DNA from: Litoreibacter albidus
GTDB lineage: Bacteria > Pseudomonadota > Alphaproteobacteria > Rhodobacterales > Rhodobacteraceae
Direction: 5' to 3'
Assembly: GCF_900107015.1 (NCBI RefSeq)
Contig: NZ_FNOI01000001.1
Location: forward strand, 250,501-314,500
DNA length: 64,000 nucleotides
Below the pieces are notes generated by a model, which saw only the letters and a program-made list of their open reading frames with translations, was not told the DNA's origin and ran no database searches. The number at the start of each line of letters is the position of its first letter. Position 1 is the stretch's first letter. Shown here piece after piece: positions 10,028-19,244 of the stretch. A program made the translations under genes and the position numbers.

Positions 10028-12316
10028 TTAGGCGTTGCTTAACATTTGCCACACGCGTTGCGGGGTGAAGGGCATGTCGGCCTTGCGCACGCCGCGCTCC
10101 CACATGGCATCCAGCGCGCCGTTGGCCACCGCCGCCAGCGCCCCCACGGTGCCCGCCTCGCCGCAGCCTTTCATCCCCAGCACATTGGCCGTGGAAGGCA
10201 CGGGTTCCGAGTGGAAGGCGATCATGGGCATATCGGAGGCACGGGGCATGCCGTAATCCATGAAAGTGGCGGTCAAAAGTTGGCCGTCGTCGTCAAAGAC
10301 GACATGCTCGCTGATCGCTTGGCCGATGCCCTGCACCACGCCGCCATGTACCTGACCTTCGGCCATCATCGGGTTCATCAGAACGCCAAAGTCGTCAACT
10401 ACGGTGTACTTCACCACCTCCGTCACGCCAGTGTCGGCGTCGACCTCTACCTCAGCCACATGGCAGCCGTTGGGGTAGGACCGCCCCGGCAGCGTGGTGC
10501 TGGCGGAGATGTTGAGCAAGTCGTCGCGCCCCGCGTCCCGCGCCGCATTCGCGGCCTCGATCAGGGTCATGACGGTGTTGGAGCCATCTGCGCGGAACGA
10601 TCCGTCGTCGAATGCCACCTCCTGCACCCCCAATTGTTCGGCCACGAAGGGGGCGAAGCTGTCGATGGCCTTTAGCGCCACGGCCTTGTTGGCGGTGCCT
10701 TGCGTCGTGACAGAGCGGGACCCGCCAGTGCCACCGCCCTTGGCGATTTTATCGCTATCCCCTTGGATGATGTCGATCAGGTCAATGTCGATGCCGGTAT
10801 ATTCATGCAGCATCTGGGCATAAACGGTCTCATGCCCTTGACCGTTGCTTTGGGTGCCTACGTAAAGGTTAACGCGGCCCGTATCTGCGAACTCTACATG
10901 TGCGGTCTCGTCGGGGCTGCCTAGGATGCTCTCAATGTAGTAGCACACCCCAAGTCCGCGCAGTTTGCCGTGCTTCGCGGAGGCCGCTTTGCGGTCGGTG
11001 AAGCCCGCGATGTCGGCTTCCTGCTCTGTGCGGGTCAGAACTTTGTGAAAGTCGCCCACGTCATACAGCTCTCCGGTGACGGAGGTGTAGGGGAACTGAT
11101 CTGCGGGGATGAAGTTCTTGCGGCGTAACTCCAGCGCATCAACGCCAAGCGCGCGCGCCGCATAATCAATAGCGCGTTCCAGCACATAAATAGCCTCGGG
11201 CCGTCCCGCGCCGCGATACGCGTCGACTTGGGTGGTGTTGGTGTAGATGCCTTGGTTGGAGAAATACGCCGCTTGCACGTCGTACACGCCCATCAGAACC
11301 TTGGCCGCTAGATCGCTTTGGATAAACTGCGCGTAGCCGGAGTTGTAGGCCCCCATGTTGCTGACCGCGTTGACGCGGTAGCCGGTGATCTTGTGGTTCT
11401 CGTCGAAGGCCAGCTCCGCCACGGACACCAGATCGCGGCCGGCATTGTCCGACAGCATGGATTCCGTGCGCTCCGCCTGCCAGCGCACGGGGCGCCCCAG
11501 CGTGCGTGCGGCCTGCGCGACGAGGAAATATTCGGGGTAGTCGAAGCTTTTCATGCCGAACCCGCCACCGACGTCGGGCGTGGTTACATGCACGTCTTCT
11601 TTGTCCAAGCCCAGTGTCGACGCCAAGGAGCCCTTCAGCCCCCAAACGCCTTGGCTAGAGAACTCGACGTGCAGACGGCCATCTTCCATCGCGGCCCAGC
11701 AGCCGCGCGGCTCCATCGAGTTGGCGATGATCCGGTTGTCGTCGATTTCGACTTTGGTGGTGAAAGCTGCGGCTTTAAACGCGGCTTCGGTCTTGTCCGC
11801 GTCGCCGATGCCCCAATCGTAGGCGACGTTGTCGGGCGCTTCGGGGTGGATGGCAGGGCCGCCCGCCTGCACGTCCATATGCACATCGAGGTCGTCGTAG
11901 TCGAATTCGATCAGCTCGGCGGCGTCTTTGGCTTGCTCCAGTGTGTCGGCAATGACCATCGCGATGGCCTCCCCGACGAAACGCACGCGCCCCGTGGCCA
12001 GCACAGGACGAAGGGGGGCGGCGCCGCTGCTGCCGTCGCGGTTGGTGTTAATCGCGCCGTTCATCTTGTTGGTGCCGCCCGCAGCTTCAAACCTGTCGGC
12101 GGTCAGTACCATGTGGACGCCCTCTGCGGCCTCTGCATCGCTGACATCAAGCGTGGTGATTTCCGCATGCGCGACGGAGGAGCGAAAGACGTAGGCATAG
12201 AGAGCATTGGCTGGGGCTGTGTCGTCCAGATAGCGCCCGTCACCGGTTAAGAACCGCGTGTCCTCGCGCCGCTTTACGGGTTGAGCTGTGCCGAATTTGC
12301 TGTTGGCGAGTGTCAT
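10028..12316 (-). CDS. molybdenum hydroxylase large subunit, form II CoxL-like
   Basis: 762 residues with xanthine dehydrogenase/CoxL molybdopterin-binding architecture. VKRREDTRFLTGDGRYLDD opens the protein, GGGFGMKSFDYPEY and TGGSRSVTTQGTA mark cofactor loops, and GCGEAGTVGALAAV near the end contains the conserved catalytic glutamate. The active-site loop reads AYRGAGR (around residue 366), the form II signature; true CO dehydrogenases (form I) have AYxCSFR. Thus CO oxidation is doubtful and the substrate is unknown. The medium (FAD) and small (2Fe-2S) subunits expected for an active complex are not adjacent. Confidence 0.85.
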   Translation of the reverse strand: MTLANSKFGTAQPVKRREDTRFLTGDGRYLDDTAPANALYAYVFRSSVAHAEITTLDVSDAEAAEGVHMVLTADRFEAAGGTNKMNGAINTNRDGSSGAAPLRPVLATGRVRFVGEAIAMVIADTLEQAKDAAELIEFDYDDLDVHMDVQAGGPAIHPEAPDNVAYDWGIGDADKTEAAFKAAAFTTKVEIDDNRIIANSMEPRGCWAAMEDGRLHVEFSSQGVWGLKGSLASTLGLDKEDVHVTTPDVGGGFGMKSFDYPEYFLVAQAARTLGRPVRWQAERTESMLSDNAGRDLVSVAELAFDENHKITGYRVNAVSNMGAYNSGYAQFIQSDLAAKVLMGVYDVQAAYFSNQGIYTNTTQVDAYRGAGRPEAIYVLERAIDYAARALGVDALELRRKNFIPADQFPYTSVTGELYDVGDFHKVLTRTEQEADIAGFTDRKAASAKHGKLRGLGVCYYIESILGSPDETAHVEFADTGRVNLYVGTQSNGQGHETVYAQMLHEYTGIDIDLIDIIQGDSDKIAKGGGTGGSRSVTTQGTANKAVALKAIDSFAPFVAEQLGVQEVAFDDGSFRADGSNTVMTLIEAANAARDAGRDDLLNISASTTLPGRSYPNGCHVAEVEVDADTGVTEVVKYTVVDDFGVLMNPMMAEGQVHGGVVQGIGQAISEHVVFDDDGQLLTATFMDYGMPRASDMPMIAFHSEPVPSTANVLGMKGCGEAGTVGALAAVANGALDAMWERGVRKADMPFTPQRVWQMLSNA

Positions 12317-12380
12317 GATGCGGGCCTCCGAGTTTTGTCCCGACAGACACTAGCGGTCGCGGCTGCGCTGTCCAGCCCGC

Positions 12381-14798
12381 TTAGGTGCCGCGCGGTTTGG
12401 CGCGCAGGGTCGGGTCGGCCACGGTCGGGTCTTCCGGCCACGGGTGGCGCGGGTAGCGCGCGCGCATATCCTTGCGCACGTCGGCGTAGGAGCCAGCCCA
12501 AAAACCGGGCAAATCGGTGGTGACCTGTACCGGCTTAGAGGCGGGCGAAAGCAGTGTGATTTTCAAGGGCAGGCGGTCCGGTCCTGTGCGCGGATGCGTT
12601 GTCACGCCGAACATTTCTTGCAAGCGCACTTCCAGCGCAGGTGCACCGTCCGCATAGTCCAGCGCCAGATCGCGGCCCAACGGCGTGGTGAATTTGGCGG
12701 GCGCGCCCGCGTCCAATGCTTGCATCTGGTCCCAACTCAACGCGGCGCGAAGGGCCTCCGCGATGTTGACGCTTTTCAGGTCTTCCGCCGAGCGTACGCC
12801 GCCGAGATACGGCAAGAGCCAGTCTTCCAAGCTGGCGAGCAAGCCGTCGTCAGACCAGTCTGGCAGCCCCTCGCGCATATACTGTACCCGTGCGCGCAGG
12901 TATTTGGCGGGCTTAGACCAGTTCAGGGACGTCAATCCCAGCTGGCGCACGCCCGTAAGCATTGCTTGCGCGATGTGATCGGGGGCAGCGTCTTTCCACA
13001 TGCGGTCGTCCAGCGTTAAAGCGCCGAACCGTTCCTGCCTGCGGGCCAAGACTTTGCGGTCGCGTTTGGACCACTCGCACAGCTCGACCCATTGGATTTT
13101 GTCGGCGTAGAGCGCGCGTAACTCGCCCTCCGTGATCGCCGCGGCCAATCGCACGCGGGCCTCGCGAGCGTCGCCGTCGAGATCTAGCGCCACCACCAGC
13201 CGCTGCCCTGCCAAGCTGTCGGCGGCATCGATCACCGCGCCCTTGCCGCCCGACAAAACATACCGCGCGTCCTTGCCCGCGCGGCGGAGCCCGATGCGGT
13301 CGGGATAGGCGAGGGCGGCCATCTCGCCCAAGCTGCGGTCGGTGGTCCCTGCGAACCGCTTGAGGCGCTTGGCCTCCGCACGCACCCGTTCCACCACACC
13401 GCGGTTGGCATGGGGCGGCACCGCGCCGCCTAGCAGTTTCACCCGCGTGGCGATGTCAGTCCCTGCGCCGCGCCCCAAGGGGTCGCGTTCCGCCAGCAAG
13501 GCAGCGAGTGCTGGGCCAGCGGTGCCGGATTTCGCCAACATATGCCCAAGGCGCGGGTGCAGCGGCATCGCGGCCAGCGCTTTGCCGTGGTCTGTGATCC
13601 GACCGTCATGCAAGGCACCCAGCATTTCCAGCAGTGCCACCGCCTCGCCGAAGGCGGCATCCGGCGGCGGGGTGAGGAACGCCAACTCGTCAGGAGCCGC
13701 ACCCCAGTTGGCCAGTTCAAGCGCCAACCCTGTGAGATCGGCGGCCTCTATTTCGGCTGGGGGGAAGGCGGGCAACGCGCCTTCCTCGGCGCGGGTCCAC
13801 ATCCGGTAGCACACGCCCGGCTGGACGCGCCCCGCGCGGCCTTGACGCTGGGTGGCTTCTGCGCGGGATACTCTCTCCGTCACTAGCCGCGACATGCCCG
13901 ATCCCGGATCGAACCGCGCGCGCCTTGCGCGCCCTGCGTCCACGACGACCCGCACATCTTCGATGGTGAGGGAGGTCTCCGCGATAGAAGTCGCCAGCAC
14001 GATCTTGCGCACGCCGTCTTCTGGCGCGATCGCCGCGCGTTGCTTCTTAAACGGTAGCGCGCCGAACAGCGGGCGCACCACCGCGCCTTTGGGCACGTCT
14101 ATGCCGTTCATCACGCGCCGGATTTCCCCTTCGCCGGGAAGGAATACCAAAACGCCGCCCGTCGTCTCCCGCACGGCTTGGTTCACCAGATCAGCCGCTG
14201 CCGCCTCGAAACGCACGTCTTTATGCAAGGGGCGGTCCAGCCAGCGGGTTTCCACCGGATGAGCCCGCCCGTCGGATGTGACCACAGGCGCGTCGCCCAG
14301 AAGGGCGGCGACGGGGGCCGCGTCTAGGGTGGCGGACATGACCATCAGCTTCAGGTCGGGGCGCAGGGCCTCGCGGGCTTCCCACACCAAGGCCAGCCCC
14401 AGGTCGCCATTCAAAGACCGCTCATGAAATTCGTCAAACACCACGCAACCCACGCCGGAGAGTTCCGGATCACTTTGGATCATGCGGGTCAGGATGCCTT
14501 CGGTCACGACCTCAACGCGGGTGGCTTTCGACACCTTCGCCTCACCGCGCATCCGGTAGCCCACGGTTTGGCCCACGGGTTCGCCCAAAGTCTGGGCCAT
14601 GCGCTCCGCCGCGGCGCGTGCGGCAAGGCGGCGGGGTTCCAGCATGATCAGCCGCCCGTCAAACGCATCCGCCGCCAGCAGCGCCAAGGGCACCCGCGTG
14701 GTTTTCCCTGCACCGGGTGGGGCCTGCAAAACGCAAACGCCCCCGTCGGTCATGTGACCAACAAGGGCGTCTACTACATCTTCAATCGGAAGGCTCAT
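12381..14798 (-). CDS. hrpB: ATP-dependent helicase HrpB
   Basis: 805 residues, DEAH-family superfamily 2 helicase. Motif I is LQAPPGAGKTTRVPLAL (23-39), motif II is VFDEFHERS, motif III is VMSATLD, and motif VI is TQRQGRAGRVQPG. The C-terminal HrpB domain (FGVTTHPRTGPDRLPLKITL, then SPASKPVQVTTDLPGFW) is characteristic and separates HrpB from HrpA. Its cellular role is poorly defined; RNA remodelling is likely. The gene starts 31 bp after the DUF3108 gene on the same strand and is probably co-transcribed with it. Confidence 0.95.
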   Translation of the reverse strand: MSLPIEDVVDALVGHMTDGGVCVLQAPPGAGKTTRVPLALLAADAFDGRLIMLEPRRLAARAAAERMAQTLGEPVGQTVGYRMRGEAKVSKATRVEVVTEGILTRMIQSDPELSGVGCVVFDEFHERSLNGDLGLALVWEAREALRPDLKLMVMSATLDAAPVAALLGDAPVVTSDGRAHPVETRWLDRPLHKDVRFEAAAADLVNQAVRETTGGVLVFLPGEGEIRRVMNGIDVPKGAVVRPLFGALPFKKQRAAIAPEDGVRKIVLATSIAETSLTIEDVRVVVDAGRARRARFDPGSGMSRLVTERVSRAEATQRQGRAGRVQPGVCYRMWTRAEEGALPAFPPAEIEAADLTGLALELANWGAAPDELAFLTPPPDAAFGEAVALLEMLGALHDGRITDHGKALAAMPLHPRLGHMLAKSGTAGPALAALLAERDPLGRGAGTDIATRVKLLGGAVPPHANRGVVERVRAEAKRLKRFAGTTDRSLGEMAALAYPDRIGLRRAGKDARYVLSGGKGAVIDAADSLAGQRLVVALDLDGDAREARVRLAAAITEGELRALYADKIQWVELCEWSKRDRKVLARRQERFGALTLDDRMWKDAAPDHIAQAMLTGVRQLGLTSLNWSKPAKYLRARVQYMREGLPDWSDDGLLASLEDWLLPYLGGVRSAEDLKSVNIAEALRAALSWDQMQALDAGAPAKFTTPLGRDLALDYADGAPALEVRLQEMFGVTTHPRTGPDRLPLKITLLSPASKPVQVTTDLPGFWAGSYADVRKDMRARYPRHPWPEDPTVADPTLRAKPRGT

Positions 14799-14829
14799 GC
14801 CCCCGCTTAACGTGCAATTGCGCGAAGGT

Positions 14830-15549
14830 CTATTTCCGCTTCATCACCGCGTTACCAAACAGCGTTTGGGTCACTACTTTTTCCACGCGGTAGCGCCCGT
14901 CGTCGGTTTTGGCGTAATAGAGGTTAAACGGAAACCGTGCCTTCTCCGCCATGTCCTCGGCCGAGAAACCAGCAAGGCGGCGGTACTCGCCATCACATTT
15001 GATCATGCCCTTCTCGGCGCGCGGGCTTGCCAGTTTGACCTGCGACGCACGTTTGCCGTCGAACATTTTGACATCCAGCTTGCACACCTCGTCCTTGTTC
15101 ACATCGCGGAACGCAGCGTAAAGCGCGGTCATCGGGTCGACAGTGCCTTTCTGCGTCGACGGCTTCACGCCATTGGCGCTTGGTTCGTAGTCAGACACGG
15201 TGGGCACGCCGCCGCTGTAGGTCATGGAGGAATCGGATTTGCGTTTTCCGGTGTCCGCCTTCTCATCGTAGCGCGCGGGGCTGAACCGGTTGCCTTTGAC
15301 CCGACCGCTGGCGGTGGCAGTATATTTCACCTTGGCCACCAAGCCGACCAGCCCGCCGCTTTGCAACACGCCAGACGCAGAATATGCGCCGCCGCTTTCC
15401 TTGCCTTTTACGGTCAGGCTGCCGGCGGGAATGCCACGGATGGACACTGAAAAATTCGCGTCAGTTGCGCCATCGGCTACGGCCATTTGCGGGGCGCTTA
15501 GCGTCAGTGGCAGGGCGCAGACGCCCAAAATCTTCATAAACTGCTTCAT
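14830..15549 (-). CDS. DUF3108 domain-containing exported protein
   Basis: 239 residues. A signal peptide (MKQFMKILGVCALPLTLSAP, cleavage near AVA-DG) is followed by a beta-rich DUF3108 domain: the YSASGVLQSGGLVGLVAKVKY segment gives the internal GLVGLV and FSPARY landmarks, and DPMTALYAAF lies mid-protein. Likely periplasmic or outer-membrane associated. The family has no settled function. Two starts four codons apart (15549, 15537) are possible. Upstream of hrpB in the same orientation. Confidence 0.8.
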   Translation of the reverse strand: MKQFMKILGVCALPLTLSAPQMAVADGATDANFSVSIRGIPAGSLTVKGKESGGAYSASGVLQSGGLVGLVAKVKYTATASGRVKGNRFSPARYDEKADTGKRKSDSSMTYSGGVPTVSDYEPSANGVKPSTQKGTVDPMTALYAAFRDVNKDEVCKLDVKMFDGKRASQVKLASPRAEKGMIKCDGEYRRLAGFSAEDMAEKARFPFNLYYAKTDDGRYRVEKVVTQTLFGNAVMKRK

Positions 15550-15654
15550 ATTCTAGCCTCGTTGCATCACTTATGCGTCTCAGGGCATATTGGTGTTTGA
15601 TCCCTCGGTTAACACCCCAGCCCAAGGGGAAAACAAGCGAAAGGTCGCGCATCC

Positions 15655-16632
15655 TTGAAACATATCGAAGACATGGCCGAGAAGATACGGCACGGTGACC
15701 GGCGGGCGCTGGCACGCGCCATTACCCTTGTTGAGAGTGGGCGCGAGGATCACCGCGCGGAGGCGCTGGCGTTGATCGACACGTTGCGCATGGGCGCAAA
15801 ACAAGCATTGCGCATTGGGCTGTCCGGCACGCCAGGTGTCGGGAAATCCACCTTTATCGAGGGCTTCGGGCTGCATTTGACAGGTCAGGGTCTGCGGGTG
15901 GCTGTGCTGGCAGTTGACCCCAGTTCCACCCGTTCTGGCGGCTCTATTCTGGGGGACAAGACGCGCATGGACCTGCTGTCGCGTGACCCCAACGCGTTCA
16001 TCCGGCCATCACCGTCGCAATCGCATCTGGGCGGGGTGGCCCGCCGCACCCGTGAGGCTGTCGCCCTGTGCGAGGCGGCGGGATTCGACGTGGTGCTGAT
16101 CGAAACCGTGGGCGTGGGGCAGTCCGAAACCATGGTCGCGGAAATGTCCGATCTGTTTATTTTGCTGCTGGCCCCTGCTGGCGGGGACGAGTTGCAAGGC
16201 GTCAAACGCGGCATCATGGAGATTGCGGATCTGATTTTAGTAAACAAGGCGGATGGCGATTTGAAAGCCGCCGCCACCCGCACGCAAGCGGATTACGCGG
16301 GCGCGCTGCGTCTGTTGCGCAAAAGGGCCCAAGACCCTGAAGGCTTCCCAAAGGCGCGGATTGTTTCCGCGCTGACGGGGTTGGGGCTGGAGGACGCGTG
16401 GCAGGACATGCAAACCCTGAGCGATTGGCGCAAGGCGCACGGTCATTGGGATGCGCGGCGTCAAGCGCAGGGGGTGCATTGGTTCGAGCAGGCGGTGCGA
16501 ACGGGGCTGTTGGCGCGGATCGACGCCGACAAGGACGCCTCCGCCGCCATGCAAGACCTCGCAGCGGAGGTGGCGGAGGGGGTCGTGTCGCCAGATCGGG
16601 CCGCGGCGCGGATGCTGGATCGCCTGTCATAG
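15655..16632 (+). CDS. meaB: methylmalonyl-CoA mutase-associated GTPase MeaB
   Basis: 325 residues from TTG 15655; an ATG at 15673 would remove six codons. G3E P-loop GTPase: Walker A GLSGTPGVGKSTF (55-67), ILGDKTRMD switch region, ETVGVGQSE (the aspartate-free Walker B/G3 of MeaB), and NKADGD (G4). MeaB gates adenosylcobalamin loading and protects methylmalonyl-CoA mutase, the last step of propionyl-CoA breakdown to succinyl-CoA. No mutase gene is adjacent. The C-terminal dimerisation arm (HWFEQAVRTGLL) is present. Confidence 0.95.
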   Translation: MKHIEDMAEKIRHGDRRALARAITLVESGREDHRAEALALIDTLRMGAKQALRIGLSGTPGVGKSTFIEGFGLHLTGQGLRVAVLAVDPSSTRSGGSILGDKTRMDLLSRDPNAFIRPSPSQSHLGGVARRTREAVALCEAAGFDVVLIETVGVGQSETMVAEMSDLFILLLAPAGGDELQGVKRGIMEIADLILVNKADGDLKAAATRTQADYAGALRLLRKRAQDPEGFPKARIVSALTGLGLEDAWQDMQTLSDWRKAHGHWDARRQAQGVHWFEQAVRTGLLARIDADKDASAAMQDLAAEVAEGVVSPDRAAARMLDRLS

Positions 16633-16738
16633 GGACAATTTGCACGCGATTCCGTCCGGAATCGGTGCGGACTCCCGCCCAATGGTGGTGCAAAGGCAAA
16701 AACACGGCGTTTCCCTTGTAGAAAGGGCCATTCTGCAC

Positions 16739-16767
16739 TTGACCCTCCAAGAATCTGCGCCTATTCC
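16739..16767 (+). promoter_or_regulatory. putative sigma-70 promoter of rpmB
   Basis: TTGACC (16739-16744), a 17-bp spacer, and TATTCC (16762-16767) lie about 70 bp upstream of rpmB, with no other gene in between. Sequence resemblance only; two other GANTC-containing dyads are upstream (GATTCCG/CGGAATC at 16648-16663). Confidence 0.45.
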
Positions 16768-16835
16768 ACGCAGACCGAATTCAGGGCATCGCACGTGCGG
16801 TGCCTTCACTTGTTTAAGACCGGAAGGAAACGCAT

Positions 16836-17123
16836 ATGTCGCGCGTCTGTGAACTCACTGGCAAAGGCCCGATGGTCGGCAACAATGTCAGCCACGCTAA
16901 AAACCGTACTCGTCGTCGGTTTCTGCCGAACCTTAATGACGTGACTTTGCTGTCCGAGACCTTGGGTCGCGGCTTCAAATTCCGCATCTCTGCTGCTGCT
17001 CTGCGCACAGTGGACCACCGTGGTGGCCTCGATAGCTTTATGGCGAAGTCGAAAGATGCCGAGCTGTCCACTAAGGCACTCAAAGTCAAGAAAGACATCG
17101 CGAAAGCCCAAGCAGAAGCTTGA
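16836..17123 (+). CDS. rpmB: 50S ribosomal protein L28
   Basis: 95 residues, a basic ribosomal protein of the large subunit. The start [20 protein letters not shown] and the following [13 protein letters not shown] are the classical bacterial L28 pattern; the family is usually 77-98 residues. A Shine-Dalgarno GGAAGGAA lies 8 bp upstream. It is transcribed alone, with a promoter-like element before it and a strong intrinsic terminator after it. Confidence 0.97.
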   Translation: MSRVCELTGKGPMVGNNVSHAKNRTRRRFLPNLNDVTLLSETLGRGFKFRISAAALRTVDHRGGLDSFMAKSKDAELSTKALKVKKDIAKAQAEA

Positions 17124-17147
17124 ACTAGCGCGTAATCAAGTTTGAAG

Positions 17148-17183
17148 CGGCCCCGCTCTGGAAAGAGCGGGGCCGTTTTCGTT
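17148..17183 (+). terminator. intrinsic terminator of rpmB
   Basis: Perfect 12-bp GC-rich stem (CGGCCCCGCTCT / AGAGCGGGGCCG) with a GGAA loop, followed by TTTTCGTTT, 25 bp after the rpmB stop. Confidence 0.9.
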
Positions 17184-17257
17184 TGATCTGGAACAAGGTT
17201 GCGTGAGAGACGATTTGACATATTGGCTCTGTCGTCCCTGATCCGTATTGGTAGCCC

Positions 17258-17605
17258 ATGATCTTCTTGCGTCGCCTCTTTGCCATGATCCTTGTGATCA
17301 CTATGGTTGCCACGACTGGCACCATGGCAGTGATGCGGGATCGTGATGTGGGTGCGCAGGCGATGGTGATCTGCACCGGCGTTGGTTTGCATACGATTCT
17401 TGTCGACGCCAACGGTGAGCGGGTCGATCCAGCGCCGATCTGCCCCGAATGTAATGTGATGACCTTGGCTGCGGGGGCGCCCGCGCCACTGGTCATGCTG
17501 TCGGGGGGGCTTCGCCAGTTGGATCAGGTGACGCCCCTGAGGAGCCAGCCCTATGTGCGTCGCGCCAAGGGGGCGTTGAACGTGCGCGCCCCGCCTGTTG
17601 GTTGA
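17258..17605 (+). CDS. DUF2946-like small membrane protein, copper-linked
   Basis: 115 residues. An N-terminal membrane segment (FAMILVITMVATTGTMAVM) precedes a short exported part containing a single CPEC (ICPECNVMTLA, residues 62-72), a possible metal-binding pair. Length, topology and position directly before a PCu(A)C copper chaperone (about 57 bp gap between stop and start) match the DUF2946-like proteins found with copper periplasmic genes. I assign the family by resemblance, not by a decisive motif. Confidence 0.6.
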   Translation: MIFLRRLFAMILVITMVATTGTMAVMRDRDVGAQAMVICTGVGLHTILVDANGERVDPAPICPECNVMTLAAGAPAPLVMLSGGLRQLDQVTPLRSQPYVRRAKGALNVRAPPVG

Positions 17606-17661
17606 TCTGTCCGAACTCCCTCTACCACACAGACAATCATACAGACGAAAGGGCATATTAC

Positions 17662-18207
17662 ATGTCTATCAAACTCATTTCCGCGGCAGTTCTTGCAGCC
17701 ACCCTGTCTACCGCCGCCTTTGCTGGCGACATGGCCTTTAAGGTCACCGATTCTTACGCGCGCAGTGCCAGCGCCAACGCCAAAACCGGCGCGGCGTTTA
17801 TCACGCTGAAGAACATGACCGACACGGATGACCGCTTGATTGGGGTCGCGTCACCAGCGGCAAAACGTGTGGAGCTTCACACCCACATGGAGAATGATGG
17901 TGTCATGAAGATGACCCATGTGGAAGAAGGTTTCCCCGTCATGGCGGGCGAGATGATCGAGATGCAGCGCGGCGGAAAACACGTGATGATGATGGGACTG
18001 AACGGCCCGTTTGAGCAGGGCGCGACAGTTCCTGTGACCCTGACCTTCGAGAGGGCGGGCGAGATGGAGGTCATGGTGCCTGTTGATCTGGAGCGTCAGC
18101 CAAAAGAAGGTCACGGCATGAAGCATGGTAAAGGCCACGACGAAGGACATGGCGAAGGCCATGGGAACGGTCACGGCGCGAAGCACGGTTCTGCAAGCGA
18201 TAGCTGA
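17662..18207 (+). CDS. PCu(A)C-family periplasmic copper chaperone with His-rich tail
   Basis: 181 residues with a cleavable signal (MSIKLISAAVLAATLSTAAF, cut before GDMAF). The cupredoxin-like domain carries the copper-binding set H73, M84, H107 and M109 (ELHTHM, DGVMKM, KHVMM), the H-x10-M-x(21-22)-H-x-M pattern of PCu(A)C. Such proteins deliver Cu(I) to the CuA site of cytochrome oxidase. Beyond the domain is a 29-residue tail of repeating G-H-G/KH units (about residues 153-176), longer than the core needs, which could store or transfer copper. ATG 17662 fits the signal peptide; an in-frame codon 60 bp upstream does not. Confidence 0.88.
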   Translation: MSIKLISAAVLAATLSTAAFAGDMAFKVTDSYARSASANAKTGAAFITLKNMTDTDDRLIGVASPAAKRVELHTHMENDGVMKMTHVEEGFPVMAGEMIEMQRGGKHVMMMGLNGPFEQGATVPVTLTFERAGEMEVMVPVDLERQPKEGHGMKHGKGHDEGHGEGHGNGHGAKHGSASDS

Positions 18208-18235
18208 TACCAATCGAATGCGCGATTAGACGGAG

Positions 18236-18262
18236 AGGGGCGGCAGAAATGCTGCCCCTTTC
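18236..18262 (+). terminator. probable terminator after the copper chaperone gene
   Basis: GGCAG (18242-18246), an AAATG loop and CTGCC (18252-18256), with flanking GGGG/CCCC pairing and a short T-run. A bulged stem, so less certain than the others in this window. Confidence 0.5.
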
Positions 18263-18370
18263 GCAATGCAACCAAGGGGTTTCATAGTGTTTTGGCTCAC
18301 ATACGGCCTTAACCCTTGATACATGGCGATAAGTACTTCACTGTTTTGGGATAGCTGGGGAGCTACTATA

Positions 18371-18835
18371 GTGAAGAAGAGTGTATTGTTTGTCTGTTTA
18401 GGCAACATATGCCGTTCGCCGTTGGCGGAGGGCATTTTCAAAGCCAAGTCGAAAGACGCAGGGCTTGATGTGATCGTTGACAGCGCTGCCACAGGCGGTT
18501 GGCACATCGGGGAGCCACCCGATGCGCGGGCTATCGTGGCAGCACGCCTCAAGGGCTACTCTATCGAAGGGCAGGTCGCCCGCGGCGTGAGCGTCGTAGA
18601 CTTCGAAACCTCCGACTTGATCGTGGCCATGGACGAGACGAATCGCCAGGATATTGAGGCATTGCGTCCGCCGGGCTCTACTACGCCGGTCGTGTTGCTG
18701 TCGTCTTTCGGCCCGCCAGACGGTCCGTCAGAAGTGCCTGACCCGTATTACACGGGCAAGTTCGATCCGGTGATTTCCATGGTTGAGGGCTGCGCAGACG
18801 CGCTGGTTTCTCAGCTTCTGACAGAGCGACAGTAG
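18371..18835 (+). CDS. low-molecular-weight protein-tyrosine phosphatase
   Basis: 154 residues from GTG 18371, chosen because GGGGAG lies 9 bp upstream and the fold starts at once (KKSVLFVCLGNICRS). The catalytic P-loop is C-LGNIC-R-S (C9 and R15 of the mature numbering), with the general-acid motif DPYY near residue 118. The enzyme hydrolyses phosphotyrosine or small phosphate esters in the cytosol. A longer reading from ATG 18323 gives 16 extra residues with no homology. Its last 25 bp overlap the end of the convergent gene at 18811. Confidence 0.92.
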   Translation: MKKSVLFVCLGNICRSPLAEGIFKAKSKDAGLDVIVDSAATGGWHIGEPPDARAIVAARLKGYSIEGQVARGVSVVDFETSDLIVAMDETNRQDIEALRPPGSTTPVVLLSSFGPPDGPSEVPDPYYTGKFDPVISMVEGCADALVSQLLTERQ

Positions 18836-19125
18836 GTCGCCGCGTTAGAGCCGAACTCCTTGTAGCGCTTCCAAAACTTCTCGTGGTTGGTGTTGTCCGA
18901 CTGGCGGATGACCTGCGCGCGGTGCGGGTCGGAGAAGAACGTCGCGGCAAGCCGCTGGTCGCCAGAGCTGAGCGTCAGGTCGGCAACTTGCTGTACGCAG
19001 TTGCACAAGGGGCGCGAGGCGGCCTTGCGGTCCGATTTCAGACAGGCCCGCTCAATAGGGCCAGCCCATGCGGCGCTGGCTGAACACCCGATCACAACGG
19101 CAATTGCGGCTAGTTTTAAACCCAT
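18811..19125 (-). CDS. secreted small protein, 'arginine transporter'-type hypothetical
   Basis: 104 residues from ATG 19125 (an in-frame ATG at 19224 is less likely because it would bury the signal peptide). The N-terminus MGLKLAAIAVVIGCSASAAW is a clear signal sequence. The mature part has six cysteines counting the terminal one in YCRSVRS, among them RPLCNCVQQVAD. Similar proteins in Rhodobacteraceae are labelled as arginine transporters, a label I cannot support from sequence; the protein is too small to be a transporter. Overlaps the phosphatase gene convergently. Confidence 0.7.
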   Translation of the reverse strand: MGLKLAAIAVVIGCSASAAWAGPIERACLKSDRKAASRPLCNCVQQVADLTLSSGDQRLAATFFSDPHRAQVIRQSDNTNHEKFWKRYKEFGSNAATYCRSVRS

Positions 19126-19244
19126 GGTCCTGCTCCAAATGGCGGCGCGATGCGGTGCGCGCTCTGTATATTTGGAGCAATATAGGGCAAACGCCGCAGA
19201 GATATCAATCTCCACGGCGATCACAATTTCGGAGTATGGAAGCT

